Source: Ignavibacteria bacterium (GTDB lineage Bacteria > Bacteroidota > Ignavibacteria > Kapaibacteriales > UBA961). Taken from it: a stretch of 64,000 nucleotides of DNA. Where the stretch lies: the NCBI GenBank assembly GCA_016873735.1, contig VGWD01000004.1, positions 1 to 64,000 on the forward strand. Direction: 5' to 3'. Position numbers and translations under genes: made by a program. A model generated the notes under the pieces. That model was not told the origin of the DNA, did no database searches, and saw nothing but the letters and a program-made list of their open reading frames with translations. Shown here one piece after another: positions 36,555 through 46,400 of the stretch (positions are counted from its first letter, which is position 1; every line of letters starts with the position of its first letter).

Positions 36555-37673
36555 TTATTTACTTTCTATGTATTGAATATAATCGTTACCAAGCTTGAAG
36601 GCCTTTCTTCTGATAGCCTTCGTTGATCCATCAGTCGGGCAATCCGATTCGATGAATCGACCAAGAATATCATAGTAATCCGTGCATCGTTCTTCCTTCT
36701 CTATCTCTTCGTTGACACTTGAAACTGTATCCGGTTTTGATCTTCGAAAGAGTTTGAATATGGTCTCAGATCCTTCTTTGATTCGAACACAATCACATGC
36801 TGTGGTTTTGGTTGAAAACTCAATCTTGCGTTCAGTTTCTTGAGTTGTGGTTTTCGCTTTACCTTCGATAGTCATTGCAAGATATCCTGCAATGCCTCTT
36901 TTCTGCTTTGTAAGTACAATCGTTGTTCCACGAATGGATGCTTGAACATCTCTGACACTGTCGATCATTATTTTTTCGATGAGTAATGAATCACCGGCCA
37001 AACAATCAATCAATATTGTGTCATTAGCTGTTGCTTTTCCACAAAACACTTCACTTTTGAATGAAAATGTTGTTTGTGTATCAAGGTGGTTTACTGAATC
37101 TCTTAGTTCAGAAGGACTCGTAATTTGAATTATTGTATTCACGGTATCATATACTCTATTGAATATCTTTACCGATGAATCCACCTTTACAAATCTTGGT
37201 CCAATCCCAAATTCAAAACCCGGATCAAAAAATTCAATCTTGCAGACTGTTGAATCGGGACAGGTGGAATTAATCCATTCACCTCTTAAGGCAACTAAAG
37301 CACCATTACCAACCAAATTACCCCCTTTGAAATTTAAGTATCCAAATACCTTTGCCAATCCTATGGTATCCATACCAAAGAAAAAATTGTTCTGTGGTAT
37401 CTGGCTACTTATTGTGCCGAGTCTTAAACCTGCAGTGATTCTTACTTTCTTATCATCAAAACGAATGTATAAGTCATAAGCCTGCAGACTGTCGATGCTT
37501 TCCAGCTTGGTATCAATTGTCAAAGTAAATTCATTTGTGTTTGCACCCAGACAATAATCACTTTCATGTCTGCTATTCAAATCAAATGAAACTGTTCTTG
37601 AAATTTGACCCCACATTGCTGTGTTGCTCACCATTAATGTGAGCAACACAGCAATATGTGAGATATATTTCAT
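36555..37673 (-). CDS. Secreted protein with a cohesin-like domain
   Basis: A 372-residue protein with a signal peptide ending near Gln23. Residues about 26-160 have a cohesin-like layout (EFTLTIDTKLESIDSLQAYD, then VFGYLNFKGGNLVGNG and a following ALVALRGEW strand), which in other systems receives dockerin domains. The C-terminus carries DILGRFIES, like the end of a T9SS sorting domain, but the basic terminal strand is not typical. It lies between a dockerin-like protein and another T9SS protein, so a surface cohesin-dockerin pairing is possible. Recognition by eye only; moderate. Confidence 0.55.
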   Translation of the reverse strand: MKYISHIAVLLTLMVSNTAMWGQISRTVSFDLNSRHESDYCLGANTNEFTLTIDTKLESIDSLQAYDLYIRFDDKKVRITAGLRLGTISSQIPQNNFFFGMDTIGLAKVFGYLNFKGGNLVGNGALVALRGEWINSTCPDSTVCKIEFFDPGFEFGIGPRFVKVDSSVKIFNRVYDTVNTIIQITSPSELRDSVNHLDTQTTFSFKSEVFCGKATANDTILIDCLAGDSLLIEKIMIDSVRDVQASIRGTTIVLTKQKRGIAGYLAMTIEGKAKTTTQETERKIEFSTKTTACDCVRIKEGSETIFKLFRRSKPDTVSSVNEEIEKEERCTDYYDILGRFIESDCPTDGSTKAIRRKAFKLGNDYIQYIESK

Positions 37674-37682
37674 GCAAATGTA

Positions 37683-40406
37683 TTATCGCTTGATAATGAC
37701 ACTGTTTGCTGCCTTCACACCATGCTTCATCGTAATTGTGTAGACACCTGCAGGCTTGCCTGCAAATGCATTCAATGTCAATGTCTCTTGATTGAGTGAG
37801 AATGTACCAATCACACGACCATTTACATCAGATACTGACAATACTCCGCCTTTGAATTCTGCAGGTACTGATACTGTTACTTCTTGATCGAATGGATTTG
37901 GATATGTGGCAATAGCACCGGTTACACCGTTCTGTTGCTCAATATTCTCTTTACCAAGTACAACATCATTTACAATTACTTTCTCTGCTACAAGTTCATC
38001 ATCTGAATCAATCTTGATAAATGCAATTGGTTCATTGATGTTCAATACTTGTGGAGCAGCAAAGTGAACTGTCTTTGAGTCATTGATGATCAAGTCATTG
38101 GTATTATTAGCACCAACTTCTGATGACATCACTTTGCCATTGAATGTAATAGAGAAAGCGAGTGCTTTGTTTGACTTTGCTGTTGCATATACAGGGACAA
38201 TCTTGCCACCATCATTTGTTGCAACAGGTGCACCAAATGCGATAGGTGATGAAGGCTTACCTGCAATAACTTTACCATATGATGGTATTGTGTCCCACAA
38301 CCAAGGAAGTGAAGGAACTCTACCGGCATTATAGTGAAGAATCAAAGCAGCATCCAATGCTGTTGCTTCATAATAAATCAGACGAAGTGGACCTGCATCC
38401 GGAGGCAATGTTGTCAATGTTTCTGTAGAATCCCAAAGAATGCGGATACCGAATGTATCCATATCGATCGGACGCTTCCATGTTGTAACATCGGTCAAGT
38501 TGTCCCATGAACGTGAACTATAATAGTAGCGACCATTATGGTTTACGTCTGCATGATATGCATTTCCGTATTGAAGTGTGTCTTCTCTTAGAGAATCTGG
38601 CAAGCTACCATCATTTACCAACCAACGCATAACCAAGCGAGCATCATTAACTGTCACAAAACGATTTTGTGGCATGCCTGCATGCTTACGTGTACGGAGC
38701 TGTGTCAAATCAGCATCACCATCACCCCATGTAGGAACTACAAAGCGAGGAATGCCACGGAAGAGAATACGACGACCTTCTGATGAACCGGTTCCACCAC
38801 TTGGGCGCCAGCCATCTGTCAATACTGTAGAAGTACGTGATGTTTGTGGTGCATTGTATGTCAAACCGTTTAAGTAGTCAGAAGAAACTGCAGGATTCAT
38901 GGTACCAAGATTACCTTTGACACCAACTGAAGCACCTTTTACATTTACTTCAACTGCAGTTGTTTTTGTATTATTACCAACATCACCATATGCAAATTCA
39001 ATAGCACCTGCATAGTTGTTTGGATAACGCTCATCAACACCTTCATAGAAGATTGCCTGGAAGTTTGCCACAGAGTTAGGCAATGTTCTGTCCATAACAT
39101 TCAAATTCTTCCATTGAACTACCAAACGACGGTTTGGATATGAACCAACCACTACATATGAGATTTCAGAATTCATGTAGAATCCGTTTGCAGATGGTAT
39201 TGTAGGTTCATTTCCAAAACGATAGATGTGATTACCCCAGAATGGAGCAATTACATTGAATGGATATGAAGAGCTGTTTAAGAACAAACCTTGTGGATTG
39301 TCATTAACGATGTGAGAGAAAATTTGTGGGTTGGAGAATGTTGTATAACCATTCACGCAAATCCACATATTGCTTTGTCTTTCACCACCGAATGTAAAGT
39401 TAAAGTTGAACCTGTCCATGTCGATTGTGTAATATCCATCATCTCTGTCAGATCCAATAAGGAAACGTGAGAAGAAGTCATTCGGATTGATCGGAATTGA
39501 ACGCTGATAAGCTTCAAAACGAATTGTCTTCAAGGATGTACCTGATACAGGCCATGCTGTGCTCAAATCTTTTGAAGTTGAAGCTGTTGTTTGGTCTGAC
39601 CATGACAAACCATTTACCCAACGAGCTTTTTCATCATCATTGATACCTACCGCTGCACCAACCGCGTCTGTTGCCAAACCGGTAAATGCACCATATGCAA
39701 ATTCAAAATCTGCATGCTTATTGTAGTTTGCAAGATTGAAAGTAACATCACCGGGTACATTTCTTTCATAGAATGTAACCTGGAAACTTCCTACTCTTCT
39801 TGCATCATTCCCGTCATTCTTTACATTGACATTCAAATTTTTCCATTGAATTGTCAATCTTCTCTTTGGAGCAGAACCCCAAACTTTCCATGTTACTTCT
39901 GATGGAGTAAATCCTACATCAGAAGCAGTTCTTACAATGTGATTACCCCAATATGGAGCAATAACCATTGTATTGTTATCGCCTTTGAACAATTCAGATG
40001 GAACATTAGATACACCTGCAATGCTATTCAAAGCAACATATCCATTTGTAGTAACTTGAATGCTGTTGATTGTATTACCAGCATAGCTAATATCAAAAGG
40101 AACTTCATTATTTGGATTGCCGGAACCAACAGACAGTGAATAATCACCCTCATCATTTGTTCCATTGAAAACTATGGCATTACCACCTGTAACTTCCTGA
40201 TATGGAAGATCCACGCGATAAGGAGCCAAATAATATGTGCTCAAAGAGTTTGGAGCAATACCGTAATCGATATACAGCTTACCTGAAACTACTTGAGGAG
40301 CATCAAATTCATCGAAAATTCGTTGAGCTGTTGCATACTGAGATGCGGAAGCAAGCAGTAGCGGCGCAGCAAGCAACGATATACATTTTTTTATAAAATT
40401 TCTCAT
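37683..40406 (-). CDS. T9SS surface protein with two nidogen-like repeats, a dockerin-like and a cohesin-like domain
   Basis: A 907-residue surface protein; the start at 40406 is fixed by GGAG six bases upstream. Two internal repeats (about 105-245 and 340-475) share IAPYWGNHI/IAPFWGNHI and QWKNLNV. A dockerin-like region follows: first half VNDARLVMRWL (586-596) with DVNHNGRY (620-627), second half LDAALILHYNAG (684-695). Residues 718-823 resemble a cohesin-like sandwich. The T9SS domain is at 830-907, ending NSVIIKR. Having a dockerin-like and a cohesin-like module on one exported protein is unusual and suggests self-assembly or binding to the cohesin-like neighbour at 36555. Confidence 0.8.
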   Translation of the reverse strand: MRNFIKKCISLLAAPLLLASASQYATAQRIFDEFDAPQVVSGKLYIDYGIAPNSLSTYYLAPYRVDLPYQEVTGGNAIVFNGTNDEGDYSLSVGSGNPNNEVPFDISYAGNTINSIQVTTNGYVALNSIAGVSNVPSELFKGDNNTMVIAPYWGNHIVRTASDVGFTPSEVTWKVWGSAPKRRLTIQWKNLNVNVKNDGNDARRVGSFQVTFYERNVPGDVTFNLANYNKHADFEFAYGAFTGLATDAVGAAVGINDDEKARWVNGLSWSDQTTASTSKDLSTAWPVSGTSLKTIRFEAYQRSIPINPNDFFSRFLIGSDRDDGYYTIDMDRFNFNFTFGGERQSNMWICVNGYTTFSNPQIFSHIVNDNPQGLFLNSSSYPFNVIAPFWGNHIYRFGNEPTIPSANGFYMNSEISYVVVGSYPNRRLVVQWKNLNVMDRTLPNSVANFQAIFYEGVDERYPNNYAGAIEFAYGDVGNNTKTTAVEVNVKGASVGVKGNLGTMNPAVSSDYLNGLTYNAPQTSRTSTVLTDGWRPSGGTGSSEGRRILFRGIPRFVVPTWGDGDADLTQLRTRKHAGMPQNRFVTVNDARLVMRWLVNDGSLPDSLREDTLQYGNAYHADVNHNGRYYYSSRSWDNLTDVTTWKRPIDMDTFGIRILWDSTETLTTLPPDAGPLRLIYYEATALDAALILHYNAGRVPSLPWLWDTIPSYGKVIAGKPSSPIAFGAPVATNDGGKIVPVYATAKSNKALAFSITFNGKVMSSEVGANNTNDLIINDSKTVHFAAPQVLNINEPIAFIKIDSDDELVAEKVIVNDVVLGKENIEQQNGVTGAIATYPNPFDQEVTVSVPAEFKGGVLSVSDVNGRVIGTFSLNQETLTLNAFAGKPAGVYTITMKHGVKAANSVIIKR

Positions 40407-40434
40407 TGTTGTCTCCATTATTGTACTCAGGATC

Positions 40435-40453
40435 GGCCCCCTCTCGGGAGGCC
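40435..40453 (-). other. GC-rich hairpin with GAGA (GNRA) tetraloop between two surface-protein genes
   Basis: GGCC-T-CCC-GAGA-GGG-GGCC on the minus strand: seven pairs, one bulged T, and a GNRA-type tetraloop. It lies between the giant protein's stop (40470) and the start at 40406. No T run follows, so it is not a classic terminator. It may stabilise or process the transcript between the two coding regions. Confidence 0.4.
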
Positions 40454-40469
40454 TACCCAAGTATTAAAC

Positions 40470-43400
40470 TTATCTTGCTACTACTACATTTCTGATGACT
40501 ACATCATTTCCAATTGTCAACTTAACAGTATAGACGCCGGGGGCAACAGGTGAACCATTGCTGTATCTTGTATTCCAAGAAACATTGGATGTTCCAACAC
40601 CGAGGTCTGCATTGAATGTGTTGACAATATTTCCGAGAAGGTCAAACACTTGAACAGATACATTCTCTCTTGAAGAGGTGATTGCAAAGTTCACTGTTTC
40701 ATTTGCCGGATTTGGATTTGCTTCTGATACCAAAGACTGACCCATCACTGAAGTTGGTTGATCTTCATTTACATTACTTGCATGATCATAAAGAATCACG
40801 AAAGAATTGATGAAGTCAGGCTTGATTGTAATCTTGAAGTCATCGCCTGTTGCTTCTGCATCGATCAAGGCGTTTTTCTTACCTGTACCGGTTGCCATGT
40901 CATACTGGAAGTAGTCGAATGAACCACCATCCATAATTCTCCATGAACCACCGCTTGGATTGCGTCTTGAATCAGTGCGTGAAGGAACAGTAGACATCTT
41001 CCATGTCAAGGTAATCGGTGTTGCCGGAGATGTGTTTCCGAGCTCCGCACCTGACTGGAAGCGTGCTTTATACATTGTAGTTGACTTATCACCACTTACC
41101 GCTGTCGGGAAGATATTGCGATGAATACCATTTGTTTTGATGATCGTCCAGCGAGCATCGAAAACATCCGTTGGTGGGAATGGAGGAAGTTCAAATTCAC
41201 AATAATTTGCATCAAGTTTGCCTGCATCTGGTTCTTTTTCACCGGTTGTAGCATTTCTTGCTGTACCGAATGAAAGATCCTGATATGCACCTGCATTGTT
41301 TTGAACACGAATTATTGTCACAAAATCAGTTACATCAGAAACATTCACTTTGAATGTGTAGTAAGTTTGATCTGTGCCATCATCTGCTTTGATACGGATA
41401 GTTACTTTACCATCTGTGATCAAGTTTGAAGGTATGTTCAAAGGACCATTTGACTTGATTGTAATCTTATTGTTAAGCGCTGCTGCTGAATCAGGTTTTG
41501 AACCATTGATAACTGATGGCTCAAGTGTCAAATTGCCGATCGGAGGATCGATTGAAACTGTAATTGATTCTTTTGCTTCACTTGGAGTCTCACGAAGCAA
41601 ATCAATATCACCAACCATGATCGAATCTTCATAAGATTCACCATTCGCGATGCAACGAATTGCAGGGGATGTAATGGTTCTTGGTTTATGATTTGTTTCT
41701 TCTACTTCAAGATTGATAACGCGAAGGTCTGTCAATCCACCTGCATCGGTGATGAGAACTGTTACCTTCTCTGCACCTGCTCCGATCCGTGGAGCATCTT
41801 TAACGCCGGGTGTACCATAGAGAAGACCGCTCTTAGGATTGATCTTCAACCATTTTGGTGTTGTTTTGACATTTGTTAGATCCCATACACCTGCTTCCGC
41901 AAAACATGGATCCTTAGGAACTGATGGTCTTGCTTCATCTGTATAAATCAGTTCGAATGTTTGTGTCTGACCGAAGTTAGGATCAAAGTATTCGATTCTC
42001 TTTGTGAAGTCCAACAATGCAGGATTGTAATCCAAATCTTCTTTCGCTTTTGGCAGACTTGTTGTTCTGATTTCCGGCGAAACATTGATAAAGATACGCT
42101 TAGTCAAATATGACACACCGCTATGGCCATCATTTACAACGATTGTGATTGTAGTGTCTGTATTCAATCCACCGTTTACTCTTGCTACAGCATCTTTTGG
42201 TGTGAGCATTGTAATTGCTTGAGCTCTTTGAACTCTTGCATTTAAATGACCCAATGTCGTAAAGTCAAAACCAAATGAACTTGGTTGACCTGTTGCTGTA
42301 AACAAATATGAATCTGCCATCCAGGATGGTTTGGTTTGTGACAATTCATCTGTCGCTAAATCATCGCTTGGACGAATTGCTTTTGATTCAAATGAGTATG
42401 ATGTGCGACCGTAACGGAAGTCCCAGCCTTCTGCAATAGATGCTAGATCTTCTGCTTCGTCATCTGTTTCAAAGTCAACGAAGAATCTCAATGAGTCTGT
42501 TACGTTTGCTACGAATAAGTTTTGGCTAGCACCTGCTGCAGCACATGTAGCACTTGTAAGCAATGTTGGTTTGAATACCGGAGCACTGTCAATCACATGG
42601 ATTGAGAAGCGATAGGTAATTCTTGTTGCATTGCCAAAGTCTACTGTATCCTGATTTGCAAAACGTGCATTTTCAGAATCATATGATTGTGCATGATAAT
42701 ATGATGGGTACAAGTATATGAACTTGGATACTACATTCTTTGTGAATGCTGCTTCTAGTTCTGCACCTGACAATGATGTTCCCATCAATGCATTCTTTGC
42801 TGCATCGGTAAGATTCAATGCTCTGATTGCATCTGTACCTCTGAAGTTAGGTGCCCAGTTTTGTGCTGTAACTTGTACATATTCACCACCTGGTACCACA
42901 TATGGATTCGATGGCTTACCGAACAATGCGATACGGCCTGTTGCACCATAATATGGATGTGTATTTGCAAGTTCATTTGTCCATACAGTATCTGCTTTCA
43001 ACCAACGGCGAATACCTGTAAGTTTTGTATTTGGATCTGTATCAGGTGTAAATGTTCCATTTCCATTTAGGAATAATGGTGTCCATGTGTACTCGAGTTG
43101 TGTGAAGATATTATTATCTATATTTCTCAAGTTCATTGCCCAACGTGGATCATACATCTTGTTTGAGTCAATAGCTGTGATAACAAAGATTGTATCACGA
43201 CCGATTTTTTGACCTGCTGTAGATGCACGGTTATAGCTTATATCTTCATTAACAAAAACTTTGTCTTTGAACGATGTGAAGAACAATGGATTAACATTTG
43301 GATTAGCAACGCTTACTGCACTTCCTGTCCAAACCGGACCTGGAACTGAACCGTTGATGCGGAATGAGATACCTTTGTTGATAGCTTCATTCACTCCTTC

Positions 43401-46400
43401 TCTCCAAAGAACTGAACGTGAAACAACACGAATATAGTCGCCTGGGCGGACAGGCAATGAGTTGTAGTTTTCACCAGCATAATATGTTACTGCACCGTTT
43501 GGAATGGAAGCAGGCAATGATGCGCGGTTGACATACGTTACTCTGTCTCCACCATAATTATGTGTTCTGTCATCATCAAGTTGCATTTCCCATCTTCTGC
43601 TTCCAAGAGCTGCACTGTCTTCTGAAACAGGATTGTCAGCAATGAAAGGAAGAAGTGAATTTGTTCCACCATAGTTTACCAAACCTTCATAGAAGCGGCG
43701 AACGCGTGATGTTGTACCTGTTCTTTCTGCTGAGTCAGCAACAAAATCAACACGACCACGGAGATATTCACGAGGATATGCACCGTCATTGTCTGTTGTT
43801 TGTTCATCTGTCATCTGCTTCATGTTGACACGTACATAATCACCGGTAGAGTCATTGATAACAAAGAATACTGATTCATTCAATACCAATGGATCATCGT
43901 TATTTGTGTTGATGTCTTCACCATTATACTGAGCTCTCGACTCAAGGAACAATGGATATCCAATTGGATGTGTGAATTCGCCTGTTCTGTGATCGATTGC
44001 AAATTCACCTTGAAGCTTGCGCAATTCTTTCCAAAGAAGATTCACACCACCATTTTCATAATTGGCAGAATCTGTCGCAAATGGATCGCGAAGCATTCTA
44101 CGAACTACTTTTCCTGATGATTGAGTAGCACTCAAAGGATATGATCTGAGTTTTGGAGGAATACCAACTGCAAAGTCTTCAATTGGTGATCTTCTACGAA
44201 CTGAATAATCTGCTGTCTTGATGTCTGTCCCTTTATCGAACATGTCATATACCATACCTGACATCAACAATGTATCAGGTATGTCAGTGGCTTTGATTGG
44301 CTTATAATTATAATCCAATCCTGGTCGACCTTGTGAGTTTGTCGCATTGTAAACGAAAGGACCTTGCTGGGTTGACTGTTCATCTGTATATGATGCTCTA
44401 TTTATAAAGCGAAGATGCGTATTACCATTTCCGCGTACAAAGAATGTTTCTTGTATCGCACCATTTGCAAAGCCTGGCTGAGCAGTTGGAAGGATTGTTG
44501 AAACATTTGCTTCAGTGCGGCCCCAGTAATTACCACGGAGTGTATCAACTCCACCATTACCGGTACCATAACCACCTGCCAATACACCTTTTGTATTTGG
44601 TGCATCAGGAAGACGAATCAAGAAACGTGCATCATTGCTATGAATAGCATTACCTGCTTCATGATAGCTTCTGAAAGGAATTGGACCAACGATTTCACCA
44701 TAAAGAACTGCACCTGCGAGATCGCTTGATGCTAGATTCTTCCCAGATACAAGTGGACCTTCAATAAGATTTTGCGATCTTCCAATCTTAGAATGAGCAA
44801 CGTTTCCTGTGATTAATGAGTGTTTGAAAACAAGTGCCAGTGCATAGTTGTCAGAGTAAACGGCCGCACCGGTAAATGCTTGATTGTTCTGAATACGAAC
44901 GCGGTTGAACAAGATGGTATCTTTTCTGAAGAATCTATCTTTTACAACACTGTCGAGGATATAAATCGCACCACCAAGACCAATACCGTTTTCACGAAGT
45001 CCAGAAGGTGAAGGATTTGTGACATAACCTGGATGATAGCGCTTGACATCAATTATGTTTTCGCCGATTTGCGATGTACCTGAACCCATCAAACGTTCAT
45101 CAGGATTGATATCTGCATTATTATTAATGAATCTTGTCAACATACGTACATCTGCAGGTACTGCAGCAACTTTTTTGTTGTTGAACATTGAATCATTTGA
45201 AACAAATGTTCCAATTTTGATTGTTCCATCTGCTTCAACTGTAAAGTTATCAGCATCTGAAATAAACATGCGGTCAGATGATGTCAATGGATTGATCATT
45301 GCAATCGCTCCACCTGAACCATTGATAACACTATTGTTTTCGAACAATGTACCTTTAACAAGGTTGAGATCAGCATTCAATGAATATAGAGCTCCACCGC
45401 CACGTACAAACTTCTTTTCTTCTACTGTAGGGTTGATGCCGATCGCACCTACACTATTATTGCGGAAATCACTACGTACGATTCTTACAACTCTCTGCCA
45501 TGCCGGAACAGGTGGCTCAATGCTTGGCAAATGAATTGCAATCGCTCCACCGGAGAATCCTGCGGTGTTTCTGAGATAGTTGATGCTGAATCCTGGTCCA
45601 TATGATTGTGCCAAAGGCAAGTCATTAATGAAACCACCGGCGCCATATGAAGTCATGTTACGCTTTGTATAAATTGCACCACCATGAGCGATAGCTTTAT
45701 TGTCTTCGAAATCAATTCTACGACCATAATCTCTGATTCTAGGGAATCTTGAGTCAGAACCACCAACGATTGGTGAAGGACGTGGATCGGTATTACCATC
45801 AACATAGATAGCTCCACCTGAACTCGCTCTATTGTTCTTGAATTTTGTTCCCTGAACTGAGCTACCGCGGATCTGCAAACGACCATAAGTATTCTCATGG
45901 AAGATAGCTCCACCCAATGCATAATCTGCATTGTTTTTTGGAGACAAGAATGGTGTTTCCGCTGAGTTGTTTTCAAACTCACCATTGATGACCATTGATG
46001 TAAATGCACCAATGTACAATCCACCACCACGAGCACCGCGTGAACTTAATCTATCTTGAAGATTCAAAACTTTGTTGTTAACGAACTTTACATAGTCTTT
46101 CTCACCAAAACGGATTTTATCATTCAAAGGATTTAGTGTATTGATACGAATTGAGTCGTTTACACCAAGACCAATTTCGAGTCTTCTGTATTCATCATCA
46201 AAACGTCCACCAATATACATAGCGCCACCCCATGCCTGGTTTTTCCAGTCTGTGGGTTGTCCATCTGTTGAATCTACTTTTACTCTTTTGACTGTATTAT
46301 CGGCAAGAATTTGACGTCCACCAACTGTCACTGTATCTACATAAGCAACAAGTGTGCGGTTATTGTCAAATGTTAAACGACGAATACGGCCAAGATAAAC

